A stretch of DNA of 64,000 bases from Streptomyces spinoverrucosus (GCF_015712165.1 NZ_JADPZX010000001.1:7521501-7585500); one strand, 5' to 3'. Positions 1 to 8,998 are shown, counted from the stretch's first letter. The notes: generated from the sequence alone by a model not told the origin. Translations and numbers: made by a program.

Positions 1-2
1 GG

Positions 3-1079
3 GACGGCTCGGACCAGGCCAGGCCGTCGCCGGTGTCCGCCTCGGCGCGTCTGGACCGGCTGCCCGTCGTGCCGTCGGTGTCACCGTCGGCGGTGAGGCC
101 CTCGCCGTCACCCCCATCTGCCGTCGCGCCCACGCCGACGATCGCGCCCACGCCGACGACCGCCACGCCCTCGCCCAGCCGTACCGACAGGGAGCGGCAG
201 ACCGGCGCCGTGCAGACCCGTCTCTACCGCCATCCCGACTCACAGATCCTGGACTGGGTCCGCGCCAACCCGGACGATCCCCGGAGCGCGGTCGTCGCCC
301 GGATCGCCGACCAGCCGGCCTCGGTGTGGTTCGCGGACTTCACGCCCGGCACCATCACCTCCCGGGTCGCGGCCGTCACCGCCGGCGCGGCCGCCCAGGG
401 GCGGGTCCCGGTCGTCGTGCCGTACGCGATCCCCGACCGGGACTGCGGCGGCCACTCCCAGGGCGGCGCCCCCGATTTGGCGGCCTACGACGACTGGATC
501 GAGCGGTTCGCGGCCGGGCTCGGCTCCGGCGAGGTCATCGTGATCCTGGAGCCCGACTCCGTCGCCCAGGCCGACTGTCTCCCCGCCGCCGACCGCGCCG
601 ACCGCTTCGCCTCACTGGCCCGCGCGGGCCGCGTCCTGAAGGCCGCCAACCCGAAGGCGCGGGTGTACTACGACGCCGGCCACTCCGGCTGGAACCCCGC
701 TCAGAAGCAGGCGGCGCTGCTGAGGCAGGCGGGCGCGGCCTCGCCCGCCTCCTCCGACGGCGTCTTCAGCAACGTCTCCAACTTCCACCGCACGGCCGAC
801 GAGATCGCCTACGACCGGCAGGTGCTGGCCGCGCTCGGCGGCCCGGACGGCCTCGGCGCCGTCATCGACACCAGCCGCAACGGCAACGGGGCACCGGCGG
901 ACGGGGCGTGGTGCGACCCGGCCGGGCGGAAGATCGGCCGGGCGCCCACCCTGCACACCGGCGAGGCGCGCATCGACGCCTACCTGTGGGTCAAGCTGCC
1001 GGGGGAGTCGGACGGGTGCAAGGGGACGCCGGGGACCTTCTCGCCCTCCTACGCCTACGACTTGGCCTCGTCGTCGTAG
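3..1079 (+). CDS. Secreted GH6 cellulase/endoglucanase, 5' end cut by the window
   Basis: This frame is open to the left edge, so the signal peptide and true start lie outside the window; a GTG at 33 is only an internal candidate. The first 60 or so residues are a Pro/Ser/Thr-rich linker of the kind that joins domains in secreted polysaccharide hydrolases. The rest is a glycoside hydrolase family 6 catalytic domain. YAIPDRDCGG carries the family's catalytic acid aspartate, VILEPDSVAQADC is the conserved EPD stretch, and LWVKLPGESDG lies near the C-terminus. GH6 enzymes cleave beta-1,4-glucan by inversion outside the cell. The last 25 bp overlap the convergent permease gene. The family call is firm; endo versus exo action cannot be read from the sequence. 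Confidence 0.85.
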   Translation, partial: DGSDQARPSPVSASARLDRLPVVPSVSPSAVRPSPSPPSAVAPTPTIAPTPTTATPSPSRTDRERQTGAVQTRLYRHPDSQILDWVRANPDDPRSAVVARIADQPASVWFADFTPGTITSRVAAVTAGAAAQGRVPVVVPYAIPDRDCGGHSQGGAPDLAAYDDWIERFAAGLGSGEVIVILEPDSVAQADCLPAADRADRFASLARAGRVLKAANPKARVYYDAGHSGWNPAQKQAALLRQAGAASPASSDGVFSNVSNFHRTADEIAYDRQVLAALGGPDGLGAVIDTSRNGNGAPADGAWCDPAGRKIGRAPTLHTGEARIDAYLWVKLPGESDGCKGTPGTFSPSYAYDLASSS

Positions 1080-2437
1080 CGGGACGTGCCCTCGTCCAGG
1101 AGCGGCCGCTGGGTCTTGAGGTGGGCGGGGGCGAACGCCCGCAGCGCGTGGTAGCCGGTGATGACGACGAGCGTGCCGAGGGCGATGCCGCTCAGCGAGA
1201 AGGTGTCGGTGAACTCCAGCGACACGTTGCCGACGCCGATGATGATGCCCGCGGCCGCCGGTACGAGGTTGAGCGGGTTGCGCAGGTCCACCTTGGCGTT
1301 GATCCAGATCTGGGCGCCGAGCAGGCCGATCATGCCGTACAGGATGACGGTGATGCCGCCGAGCACGCCGCCCGGGATCGCGGCCACCACCGCGCCGAAC
1401 TTCGGGCACAGCCCGAACAGCAGGGCGAAACCGGCGGCGGCCCAGTAGGCGGCCGTGGAGTAGACGCGGGTCGCGGCCATCACGCCGATGTTCTCGGAGT
1501 ACGTCGTGTTGGGCGGGCCGCCGACGGCGGTGGACAGCATGGATCCGACGCCGTCGGCGGCGATCGCCGTGCCGAGTTTGTCGTCCAGCGGGTCGCCGGT
1601 CATCTCGCCGACCGCCTTGACGTGCCCGGCGTTCTCCGCGACCAGCGCGATCACGACGGGCAGCGCGACCAGGATCGCCGACCACTCGAAGGCCGGCCCG
1701 TGGAAGGTGGGCAGGCCGATCCAGTCGGCGTCGGCGACTGAGGAGAGGTCCAGGCGCCAGTGGTCGGTGAGCCTGCCGCTCGCGTTGACCGAGTGGATGC
1801 GGCCGAAGATCCGGTCGAAGACCCAGGAGATGCCGTAACCGAAGACCAGGCCGAGGAAGATCGCGATCCGGGACCAGAAACCACGCAGACAGACCACGGC
1901 CAGGCCGGTGAACAGCATCACCAGCAGGGCCGTCCACTGATCCTGCGGCCAGTAGGTGGACGCCGTGACCGGGGCGAGGTTGAAGCCGATCAGCATCACC
2001 ACCGCGCCGGTCACGATCGGCGGCATCGTCGCGTGGATGATCCGCGCGCCGAAGCGCTGCACGGCGAGTCCCACGAGGAACAGCGCGACGCCGACCACGA
2101 AGACCGCGCCGGTCACCGTGGCGCTGCTGCCGCCCTGGGCCCGGATCACGGCCGCGACGCCCACGAAGGACAGGGAGCAGCCGAGGTAGCTGGGCACCCG
2201 GCCGCGGGTGGCGAGCAGGAAGACGACCGTGGCGACGCCCGACATCATGATCGCGAGATTGGGGTCCAGGCCCATCAGGACCGGCGCCACGAAGGAGGCC
2301 CCGAACATCGCCACCACGTGCTGGGCGCCGAGCCCGGCCGTGCGCGGCCAGGACAGCCGCTCGTCGGGCCGGACCACCGCTCCGGGTGCCGGGGTGCGTC
2401 CGTCGCCGTGCAGTTTCCAGCGGACGCCGAGATCCAT
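1055..2437 (-). CDS. NCS2-family uracil/xanthine permease
   Basis: This encodes a 460-residue polytopic membrane protein of the nucleobase:cation symporter-2 family (UraA/PyrP/PbuX type), which imports uracil or xanthine with protons. About a dozen hydrophobic helices follow a short hydrophilic N-terminus. Family signatures include the loop VAENAGHVKAVGEMTG and the conserved segment GGPPNTTYSENIGVMAATRV. The length is normal. The ATG at 2437 is chosen because homology begins close to it. The 3' end runs 25 bp into the convergent GH6 gene, so the stop codons of both genes lie inside each other. The 42 bp to the upstream MFS gene on the same strand may allow co-transcription. Uracil is the likelier substrate, but this is inference. 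Confidence 0.88.
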   Translation of the reverse strand: MDLGVRWKLHGDGRTPAPGAVVRPDERLSWPRTAGLGAQHVVAMFGASFVAPVLMGLDPNLAIMMSGVATVVFLLATRGRVPSYLGCSLSFVGVAAVIRAQGGSSATVTGAVFVVGVALFLVGLAVQRFGARIIHATMPPIVTGAVVMLIGFNLAPVTASTYWPQDQWTALLVMLFTGLAVVCLRGFWSRIAIFLGLVFGYGISWVFDRIFGRIHSVNASGRLTDHWRLDLSSVADADWIGLPTFHGPAFEWSAILVALPVVIALVAENAGHVKAVGEMTGDPLDDKLGTAIAADGVGSMLSTAVGGPPNTTYSENIGVMAATRVYSTAAYWAAAGFALLFGLCPKFGAVVAAIPGGVLGGITVILYGMIGLLGAQIWINAKVDLRNPLNLVPAAAGIIIGVGNVSLEFTDTFSLSGIALGTLVVITGYHALRAFAPAHLKTQRPLLDEGTSRYDDEAKS

Positions 2438-2479
2438 GTGAGGTGTCGCTTTCGTCGTAACAGCAGTGCCGGACCATTG

Positions 2480-3697
2480 TCAGGGCTGGTCGCGGGTGCT
2501 TCGTACCGGTGGGCTGCCGCTCATCACCTTCGGGCGGTCGCGGTCGCCGGAGCGCAGCACGCCCGCGAACACCGCGAGCCCGCTGGACAGGAAGGTGACC
2601 AGGGCGAACGACACCACCAGGCTCGTGGCCTGTGCCAGCGTGCCGATCGCGCTCGGCGCGATCAGACCGGAGGTGTAGGTGATGGTCGCGACGCCCGCGA
2701 TGGCCTGGCTCGGGTTCGGGCCGCTGCGGCCCGCGGCGGCGAAGCACAGCGGCACGACCACGGCGATGCCCAGACCCATCAGCGCGAAGCCCGCCATCGC
2801 CGCCGCCGGGTGGTCGGCCAGGACGATCAGCAGTCCGCCCAGGGCGGCGAGGACACCGCCGGTGCGGACCGTGCGGACCGAGCCGTAGCGGTCCACCACC
2901 TTGTCGCCCGCGATCCGGGCGAGCGCCATGGTGAGGGTGAAGCCGGTCGTGCAGGCGGCCGCGAGACCGGCCGACGTGCCCAGCTCGTCCTCCAGGTAGA
3001 CCGCCGACCAGTCCAGGCTCGCGCCTTCCGCGAACACCGCGCAGAACCCGACCGCGCCGATCAGCAGCGCCGACCGCGGCGGCAGCGCGAAGCGGGGCGG
3101 GGGTTCCTCGTCCTCGGTGGGCTGGAGGTCCAGCACCCAGGTGCAGGCGAGCAGCCCCAGGAGGGTGAGGCACGCGGCCGCCAGCGCGTGGTGCAGCCGG
3201 GCGTCCGTGCCCAGGTGCGCGGCGAGCGTGCCGCCGGCCGAGCCGATGAGGGCGCCGGCGCTCCACATGCCGTGCAGACCGGACATGATCGAGCGGCCGA
3301 GACGGTTCTCGACCTCCACGCCGAGGGCGTTCATCGCGACGTCCGCCATGCCGGCCGTGGCGCCGAAGACGAACAGGGCGAGGCACAGCGCGAGCAGATT
3401 GGGCGCGAGGGACGGCAGGACCAGCGCCAGCGTCCACAGGGCGAGCAGTCCGCGCAGGGCCGTACGGGCGCCGAAGCGGTGGCTGATCCGGCCCGCCAGC
3501 GGCATCGCGACGGACGCGCCGAGGGCGGGGAAGGCGAGCGCGAGGCCGAGTTGGCCGGGGCTCACCGAGGCGTGGTCCTGGATCCAGGGGACGCGGGTGG
3601 CGAACGAGCCGGTGACCGCGCCGTGCACGGCGAACACGGCGGCCACGGCATACCGGGCACGTATCACCTCTCGGTGCTGGTCGACCACGTCTTTCAT
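2480..3697 (-). CDS. MFS transporter, probable drug/metabolite exporter
   Basis: This encodes a 405-residue major facilitator with two sets of six membrane helices separated by a charged central loop (DLQPTEDEEPPP). The loop after helix 2 has the MFS-type signature AGRISHRFGARTALRG. The ATG at 3697 (MKDVVDQHREV) is chosen over longer frames because the sequence upstream does not look like protein and would run over the operator. The gene is divergent from the ROK regulator at 3822, and a perfect inverted repeat lies between them, so the regulator probably controls it. The substrate is unknown. Similar ROK/MFS pairs handle sugars or toxic metabolites. Confidence 0.85.
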   Translation of the reverse strand: MKDVVDQHREVIRARYAVAAVFAVHGAVTGSFATRVPWIQDHASVSPGQLGLALAFPALGASVAMPLAGRISHRFGARTALRGLLALWTLALVLPSLAPNLLALCLALFVFGATAGMADVAMNALGVEVENRLGRSIMSGLHGMWSAGALIGSAGGTLAAHLGTDARLHHALAAACLTLLGLLACTWVLDLQPTEDEEPPPRFALPPRSALLIGAVGFCAVFAEGASLDWSAVYLEDELGTSAGLAAACTTGFTLTMALARIAGDKVVDRYGSVRTVRTGGVLAALGGLLIVLADHPAAAMAGFALMGLGIAVVVPLCFAAAGRSGPNPSQAIAGVATITYTSGLIAPSAIGTLAQATSLVVSFALVTFLSSGLAVFAGVLRSGDRDRPKVMSGSPPVRSTRDQP

Positions 3698-3756
3698 GTT
3701 CCCCGCCCCTTGTCGCGTCCCGGCGCCGACCGCGTCCGGCGATCCGGCCGGTAAAT

Positions 3757-3777
3757 TATCAGGGACCCTGCCTGATA
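3757..3777. promoter_or_regulatory. Inverted-repeat operator between MFS and ROK genes
   Basis: TATCAGG, a 7-bp spacer and CCTGATA form a perfect 7-bp inverted repeat in the 124-bp divergent intergenic region. The arms are AT-richer than the surroundings. The position suits autoregulation by the ROK protein and control of the exporter. The binding protein is inferred. Confidence 0.6.
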
Positions 3778-3821
3778 GATAGAGGGCATGGCGCGACGGC
3801 CTCATCTGGAAGGATCCCGGC

Positions 3822-5354
3822 ATGCCCGCATCCCCGAGTACCGCCCGGGCCATCAACGACCGGCTCGCCCTGCGGCTGTTGCAGCAGGAGGGGCCGTTGA
3901 CGGCCGGGCAGTTGAAACAGTTGACCGGCCTGTCCCGGCCCACGGTCGCCGATCTCGTCGAACGCCTCTCCGTGTCCGGCCTGATCGCGGTGGTCGGCGA
4001 GGCCGGCGAGCAGCGGCGCGGGCCCAACGCCAAGCTGTACGGCATCGTCGCCGACCGGGCATATCTGGCCGCGCTCGACGTCCGCACCGAGGGCGTCTCC
4101 GTGATCGTGTCCGACCTGCTCGGCCGGGTGCTCGCCGAGGCGTCCGTGCCGATCGGCGACGACACGGGCACCGGGCCCGCGGTGGAGCAGGCGGTCGCGC
4201 TGGTGGAGCGGGCGGCGAAGGAGGCGGGGGCGATGGGGGCGCCCCCGCGCGAGGACGTTCGAGCGTGGGGGAGGCTGCATACGGTCGGCATCGGCGCGCC
4301 CGGCCTGATCGACCCCGCCACCGGCGAACTCCGCGACTCCTCCGGCCTGCCCGCCTGGCACCGGCGCCTGGTCGCGGTCCTGCAGGAACGTCTGCCCGAC
4401 GCGCGCGTCACCGTCGAGAACGAGACCAACCTCGCGGCGCTGGCGGAACAGCGGGAGGGGGCGGCCCGGGACCGGGACACGTTCGTGCTGCTGTGGCTGG
4501 GGCAGGGGACCGGGGCGGCGGTGGTGCTGGACGGGGCGCTGCGGCGGGGGGCGTCCGGGGGCACCGGGGAGATCGGGTTTCTGCCGGTTCCGGGAACGGG
4601 CGGGCTGCCGTCGGCGACGGACTGCGCGGGGGGCTTTCACTCGCTGGCGGCGGCGGGGGCGATCGTGGGGTTGGCGGGCGAGTACGGGGTGGGGGCGGAC
4701 GACGGGGGTGGCTTGGGGGCCGCCGAGTTGGTGCGGGGGGCGACGGATCGTGTGGCGGGGTCGGTGGGTGGGGCGGCCGGTGGTGTGGCGGGGTCGGTGG
4801 GTGGGGCTACCGGTGGTGTGGCGGGGTCGGTGGGTGGGGCTACCGGTGGTGTGGCGGGGTCGGTGGGTGGGGCTACCGGTGGTGTGGCGGGGTCGGTGGG
4901 TGGGGCTACCGGTGGTGTGGCGGGGTCGGTGGGTGGGGCTACCGGTGGTGTGGCGGGGTCGGTGGGAGGGGCGACGGATCGTGTGGCGGGGTCGGTGCGA
5001 GGGGCGGCCGGTGGTGTGGCGGAGTCGGTGCGAGGAGCGGCGGATTCGGCGGAGTCGGGTGAGTCTGCCGCCCGCTTCCTCGACGCCCTCGCCGACCGCC
5101 TTGCCATCGGCGTCGCCTCCGTTGCCGCCGTCCTGGACCCTGGGTGCGTGGTGCTCGGCGGGGAGATAGGGCAGGCCGGGGGCGAGGTCCTCGCGGGGCT
5201 GGTGGAGGAGCGGGTGCGGCGGATGTCGCCGCTGGTCACGGAGGTGCGGGCGAGTGTCCTGGGCGGCGGTGCCGTACTCCGCGGGGCGCTGCTCACCGCG
5301 CAGGACCGGGCCCAGGACGAGCTGTTCGCACCCCCTGGGCCCTGGGGACGGTGA
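3822..5354 (+). CDS. ROK-family transcriptional regulator with internal glycine-rich tandem repeat
   Basis: This encodes a 510-residue NagC/XylR-type repressor. The N-terminal winged helix (residues about 5-70) includes the recognition region TGLSRPTVADLVERLSVSGL. The ROK sugar-kinase-like fold follows, with IGAPGLIDPATGEL and ENETNLAALAEQ; GTGEIGFLPV marks the end of the conserved core. The Cys-rich zinc motif typical of ROK kinases is not evident, as in many regulators. Between residues about 311 and 409 an 11-residue repeat (VAGSVGGATGG) is inserted about nine times, before the fold resumes at ARFLDALADRLAIGVASVAAVLDPGCVVLGG. Without it the protein would have the family's usual length of about 400. 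The stop codon lies inside a separate 46-bp tandem repeat. The ATG at 3822 follows an AAGGA ribosome-binding site. Confidence 0.87.
   Translation: MPASPSTARAINDRLALRLLQQEGPLTAGQLKQLTGLSRPTVADLVERLSVSGLIAVVGEAGEQRRGPNAKLYGIVADRAYLAALDVRTEGVSVIVSDLLGRVLAEASVPIGDDTGTGPAVEQAVALVERAAKEAGAMGAPPREDVRAWGRLHTVGIGAPGLIDPATGELRDSSGLPAWHRRLVAVLQERLPDARVTVENETNLAALAEQREGAARDRDTFVLLWLGQGTGAAVVLDGALRRGASGGTGEIGFLPVPGTGGLPSATDCAGGFHSLAAAGAIVGLAGEYGVGADDGGGLGAAELVRGATDRVAGSVGGAAGGVAGSVGGATGGVAGSVGGATGGVAGSVGGATGGVAGSVGGATGGVAGSVGGATGGVAGSVGGATDRVAGSVRGAAGGVAESVRGAADSAESGESAARFLDALADRLAIGVASVAAVLDPGCVVLGGEIGQAGGEVLAGLVEERVRRMSPLVTEVRASVLGGGAVLRGALLTAQDRAQDELFAPPGPWGR
4752..5048 (+). repeat. 33-bp minisatellite, nine in-frame copies inside the ROK gene
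   Basis: Nine consecutive 33-bp units start at 4752, 4785, 4818, 4851, 4884, 4917, 4950, 4983 and 5016. Units 2-6 are virtually identical at the DNA level. The outer units have diverged (ATDR, VRGAAGG, VAESVRGAADS). Each unit encodes 11 residues, so copy-number change keeps the frame. Confidence 0.95.
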
Positions 5355-5550
5355 CGGCGGAGCCCTGCTGTTCGCACCCCTTGGGCCCTGGGGACGGTGA
5401 CGGCGGAGCCCTGCTGTTCGCACCCCTTGGGCCCTGGGGACGGTGACGGCGGAGCCCTGCTGTTCGCACCCCTTGGGCCCTGGGGACGGTGACGGCGCAG
5501 CCCTGCTGTTCGCACCCCCTGGGCCCCGGGGACGGTGACGGCGGGGCCCG
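5321..5550. repeat. 46-bp tandem repeat, five copies, spanning the ROK stop codon
   Basis: Five near-identical 46-bp units start at 5321, 5367, 5413, 5459 and 5505. Each begins GCTGTTCGCACCCC and contains GGGCCC and GACGGTGACGG. The regulator's own TGA (5352-5354) is formed by GGTGACGG of the first unit, so the last 11 codons of the gene belong to the repeat. The array fills almost the whole gap to the convergent NAD(P)-binding gene ending at 5559. Each unit contains short GC palindromes that could pair in RNA, so a stacked-terminator role is possible but unproven. Confidence 0.93.
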
Positions 5551-5558
5551 CCCCGGGG

Positions 5559-6314
5559 TCACGCTCTCCGGACGCCTCCGACACGCACCGCCAGGTACTC
5601 CTCGAACGTTCCCTTCCCCACGGCCCGCAGCGGCGTGAGGTGACCGCCGCCCCGGAAAGCGCGGTACGTCTGCCCCCACAGCGGCACGTTCACGATCGCC
5701 CGTCGGTGGCCCGTGGCCTTGAGGTACGAGCGGGCCAGCGAGTCGAGCGTCCGCACCTCGGGCCCGCCCATGTCCTCGACCCGCCCCGCGGGCCCGCCCG
5801 CCGCCAGCTCCGCGAGCCGCGCCGCGACCTCGGCGACCTCGATCGGCTGGTCCTTCACCCCGGCCGGCAGCAGCATGACCGGCGGTTTGGCCAGGCTGTC
5901 GAACAGTCGGAGGAGCAGGTCGTGGAACTGGGTGGTGCGCAGCACGGTCCAGCCCAGCCCCGACTCCTCGATCAGCCGCTCCACGGCGAGCTTCGTCTCG
6001 TAGTAACCCAACGGCACCCGGTCGACCCCGACGATCGATATGTAGATCAGATGGCCCGCCCCGGCCCGGCGCGCCGCCGCGATCAGATGGGCCGCCGCCT
6101 CCTCGTCACCGCCGCGCGGAGTGGTCGCGCAGTGCACGATCGTGTCCGCGCCCGCGACGGCCGCGTCCAGTGCGGTGCCGCCCTCGCGCAGGTCGACGGC
6201 GTACGGCTGGGCGTGCCGGCTGAGCGCCCGCACGTCGTGCCCGTCCGCGCGCAGCCGCTCGGTGACGAGCCGGCCGAGGGTTCCGGTACCGCCGGTCACC
6301 AGGATCGTGGTCAT
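5559..6314 (-). CDS. NmrA-like NAD(P)-binding oxidoreductase
   Basis: This encodes a 251-residue protein of the atypical short-chain dehydrogenase/NmrA group. The N-terminal Rossmann motif is ILVTGGTGTLGRLV (GxxGxxG), followed by ADTIVHCATTPRGG. The Lys of YYETKLAVERLIEESG sits where the SDR YxxxK lysine is expected, which suggests a quinone-oxidoreductase-like or redox-sensing protein. The ATG at 6314 (MTTILVTGG) is used because the Rossmann strand begins immediately after it. The protein has no signal peptide and is cytoplasmic. Its 3' end abuts the 46-bp repeat array. The substrate is unknown. Confidence 0.83.
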   Translation of the reverse strand: MTTILVTGGTGTLGRLVTERLRADGHDVRALSRHAQPYAVDLREGGTALDAAVAGADTIVHCATTPRGGDEEAAAHLIAAARRAGAGHLIYISIVGVDRVPLGYYETKLAVERLIEESGLGWTVLRTTQFHDLLLRLFDSLAKPPVMLLPAGVKDQPIEVAEVAARLAELAAGGPAGRVEDMGGPEVRTLDSLARSYLKATGHRRAIVNVPLWGQTYRAFRGGGHLTPLRAVGKGTFEEYLAVRVGGVRRA

Positions 6315-6418
6315 ACTGTTCAGCCCCTTCGCCACGCCGTGCGCTCCCAGGTGGAGCGCCCTTCGCCAGCTGGGACCGAGTAGCCCCTGGGGAATATGAC
6401 AACCGCCGGGGCGGCGTT

Positions 6419-6571
6419 TCACGGACGCCCGAGCTGACGTCGTACGAATTCCAGCTCGGCCAGGTTCAGCACGGCTCGCAGGTCGGTGATCAGACCGTCG
6501 CGCAGCTGCCCGAACCAAGCCAGGGCGGGCGGCTCTGGGAAGGCCCGGCGGCGGGCAAGGGCCGTCGTCAC
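6419..6571 (-). CDS. Small ORF or gene remnant downstream of chitinase
   Basis: A 50-codon frame from a GTG at 6571 to a TGA at 6419 lies between the chitinase stop and the NmrA-like gene. Its second half reads as a plausible amphipathic helix (QLRDGLITDLRAVLNLAELE). There is no clear ribosome-binding site and its start lies near the chitinase stop region. It could be the tail of a decayed gene. I do not recognise a family, and coding is uncertain. Confidence 0.2.
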   Translation of the reverse strand: MTTALARRRAFPEPPALAWFGQLRDGLITDLRAVLNLAELEFVRRQLGRP

Positions 6572-6598
6572 CGCCGCCGGGCCCGTCCTGGCCGGGGG

Positions 6599-8926
6599 TC
6601 AGCAGGCGCCGAGGTCCTGCCAGACCCCCCACTCACCGGTGGTGCCGGGCTCCTCGCCCTTCGTCCACCACTTGGCCTTCCACGAGTGCCCGCGATGGGC
6701 CACCGTGCTGCCTCCGCCGTACTCCGTCGCGGCGCTCCAGGCCGGAGCCGCGCACTGCCCCGTGCCGCCGGTCGGGGACGGCGTGGGCGTCGGTGTCGCC
6801 GTCCCCGGCTCCACCACCGTCGTCCCGCGCGCCAGGTCCCCGGCCAGCGCGTACGTCTTCCCGCCGAACGTCACCGTCCAGTTCGACGGCGTCGACACCG
6901 GCAGGTAGTACACGAAGTCCAGCTCCGCCGACGCGCCCGGCGCCAGCGTCTGCCAGCTCGGCAGCTTCAGCGAGACCCGGTGGTAGTCGCCCTTGAGGCC
7001 GCCGACGTTCGACCCGGTGTGGTCACTGCGGATCACCGAAGTCCCCCACCCCGACTGGTCCTTGGCGTTGCCGGGCGCCGAGGTGGCGTAGTCGAACCGG
7101 AACTCCGTACCGCCGGGCAGCGTCGTCTGCGTCCGGTTGGTGATCCTCAGCTTGGGGCTGATCGGGTAGTTGGAGTCGCCGAGCGGGAACTGCCCGAACT
7201 CCACGTCGATGTCCAGCGCCTCGGCCGGCAGCTCGATCGTCGACCGCGTCGCGCCGTAGGGCGAGGCCGACTTGAACCTGTCGTACATCAGGGTCGTCAG
7301 CGTCGACCCCGGCTCGTACTGCCCCTTGGCCGCGTTCCACGCGTAGTCACCGGCCAGCTCCCACACCATCGTGCCGCCGATGCCCCGGTCCACGACGTAG
7401 TCGGCCTTGGCGGCCACCGACTGCTCGTCCTCGGTGGACAGGAAGACCTTCTTCTCGGCGTTCCACAGCCATGGCGCGACCAGCGTCGCGTCGTACCTGC
7501 GGGCGTAGCTGCCGGTCAGCCTGGTGTCGGCGGGGAAGCCGTACTTCGTCACGTAGTCCCCGACGACGCCCTTCTCCAGGTTCTTGGCGTGCCACATCGG
7601 GTTGGAGCCGGCCGGGGACTCCTTGCCGTTCGTGTCCTTGTCGTGCCACAGGTTGTCGATGCCGATGGCGCCGTCGCCGCACTTGGTCAGGCCGGACCCG
7701 GCCGGGCAGTCGGTGGACGGGGCTCTGCCCCAGAGGCCGTCCGTGCCGCCGGTGACGTTCTTGAAGCCCCGGGTGTAATAGGGCAGGCCGATATTGATCC
7801 GCCCGGCCGGCATCGAGCCGCGGAAGTAGTGGTACGCCCAGTCGGTGTTCAGATAGCCGATACCGCCGTACTGGGACGTGGAGTACACACCCGCCGCCGC
7901 GAGTTCGGCGTCCCTGCCGTCGTCGAAGAGCGAGGCGTTCGGGCCGACGTACTCGTTCCAGGCGCCGTGCAGGTCGTACGACATGATGTTGACGTAATCC
8001 AGGTATTTCTGGACCTGGAAGGTCTCCATGCCGCGCAGCAGGTATCCGGAGGAGGGTGCCGCCACCGTCAGCAGATAGTGCCGGCCGTCCGCCGCGCCCG
8101 CGCGGTCGAGTTTCTCGCGCAGGGTCTTCATCAGGGCGGCGTAGCCCTTGACCAGCCCGGCCCTGCGGGTGTTGGAGATCGACCAGTCGAGTGGGTTGCC
8201 CGCGTCCTTCATGGTCGTCGGGTACTCGTAGTCGATGTCGACGCCGTTGAAGCCGTACTTCCTGATGAAGTCGACCGCCGAATCCGCGAAGGTGTCGATG
8301 CCGGCCTGGTTGACCGAGCTGTCGGCGTTCGTGGCCATCGAGTAGAAGCCGCCGGAGTTCACACGGGTGCCGTTGTCGTTGAAATAGCCGCCGGTCTCGG
8401 CCCAACCGCCCACCGAAATCAGCGTCTTGACGTCCGGATGCTGTTTCTTGAATTTGTTCAGCAGGTTGAAGTGGCCCTTGTAGGGGAGTGCCGGGTCCAT
8501 TTCCGCGCCCGTGACGCCCGGCCACGTCATACCGGTCGCCGGATTCGTGGCGCCGTCCGTGCCCACCGAGATCCTGTTGCCGCCGTCGACGTGCGCGAAG
8601 GCGTAGTTGATGTGGGTGACCTTGTCCCACGGGATGTCCGAGGCCAGATACGCGGGTGTGCCGTCCTTGCCGGTGCGCCAGCCGGTGAAGTAGCCGATCA
8701 CCCGGCGCTGGTGGTCGGCGCCCATCTTCTCCCGGCCGGCCGAGTCGTAGACCGAGCAGTACGGGACGTCCACACCGGGCGTCCGGTGGAGACCGTCGGG
8801 GCGGCAGGACTCCTGGTCGGCGGCGTGCGAGACGGTGGCCGGGAGGCCGGCGAGGACCAGGCCCGCGACGGCGCCGGCGGCCGTGAGCAGGGCGGATCTG
8901 GATCTGTGAGGTGAGGGGGACAGCAC
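6599..8926 (-). CDS. Secreted GH18 chitinase with C-terminal CBM5/12 chitin-binding domain
   Basis: This encodes 775 residues. Residues 1-35 are a Sec signal peptide ending near [12 protein letters not shown]18 domain spans roughly residues 70-535. It has [12 protein letters not shown] and the catalytic GVDIDYEYP, where Glu234 is the acid/base, and the expected MSYDLHGAW and [11 protein letters not shown] strands follow. A beta-rich domain at about 555-690 resembles carbohydrate-binding or Fn3-like spacers. A short linker leads to a C-terminal CBM5/12 domain (residues about 725-775) with paired Trp ([15 protein letters not shown]). The enzyme hydrolyses extracellular chitin. Two 12-bp direct repeats upstream are the classic Streptomyces chitinase control element. 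From memory, SCO1444 is the likely S. coelicolor counterpart. Confidence 0.93.
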   Translation of the reverse strand: MLSPSPHRSRSALLTAAGAVAGLVLAGLPATVSHAADQESCRPDGLHRTPGVDVPYCSVYDSAGREKMGADHQRRVIGYFTGWRTGKDGTPAYLASDIPWDKVTHINYAFAHVDGGNRISVGTDGATNPATGMTWPGVTGAEMDPALPYKGHFNLLNKFKKQHPDVKTLISVGGWAETGGYFNDNGTRVNSGGFYSMATNADSSVNQAGIDTFADSAVDFIRKYGFNGVDIDYEYPTTMKDAGNPLDWSISNTRRAGLVKGYAALMKTLREKLDRAGAADGRHYLLTVAAPSSGYLLRGMETFQVQKYLDYVNIMSYDLHGAWNEYVGPNASLFDDGRDAELAAAGVYSTSQYGGIGYLNTDWAYHYFRGSMPAGRINIGLPYYTRGFKNVTGGTDGLWGRAPSTDCPAGSGLTKCGDGAIGIDNLWHDKDTNGKESPAGSNPMWHAKNLEKGVVGDYVTKYGFPADTRLTGSYARRYDATLVAPWLWNAEKKVFLSTEDEQSVAAKADYVVDRGIGGTMVWELAGDYAWNAAKGQYEPGSTLTTLMYDRFKSASPYGATRSTIELPAEALDIDVEFGQFPLGDSNYPISPKLRITNRTQTTLPGGTEFRFDYATSAPGNAKDQSGWGTSVIRSDHTGSNVGGLKGDYHRVSLKLPSWQTLAPGASAELDFVYYLPVSTPSNWTVTFGGKTYALAGDLARGTTVVEPGTATPTPTPSPTGGTGQCAAPAWSAATEYGGGSTVAHRGHSWKAKWWTKGEEPGTTGEWGVWQDLGAC

Positions 8927-8964
8927 GGTCGGTTCCTCTCCACGGAGTTGCGCAGACCCTAGAG

Positions 8965-8998
8965 AGGACTAGACCAGTGCGTCAATAGGTATGGACCA
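8965..8998 (-). promoter_or_regulatory. Chitinase promoter with 12-bp direct repeats
   Basis: Read on the minus strand, TGGTCCATACCT (8987-8998) and TGGTCTAGTCCT (8965-8976) are imperfect 12-bp direct repeats separated by 10 bp. The spacer contains ATTGACGCA, which provides a -35-like TTGACG. This matches the known Streptomyces chi promoter layout, where the repeats mediate chitin induction and glucose repression. The half-sites also resemble DasR sites (ACTGGTCTAGACCA type). The same layout recurs at 23726-23759. Confidence 0.8.

Noticed and set aside
612..3437. 941-codon frame antisense or out of frame across the cellulase, permease and MFS genes
   Set aside because: It spans three well-supported genes in another frame and has Arg/Pro-rich shadow composition with no domain.
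4752..5048. CRISPR array
   Set aside because: Repeats are directly abutting without unique spacers, lie inside a coding frame, and no cas gene is near.
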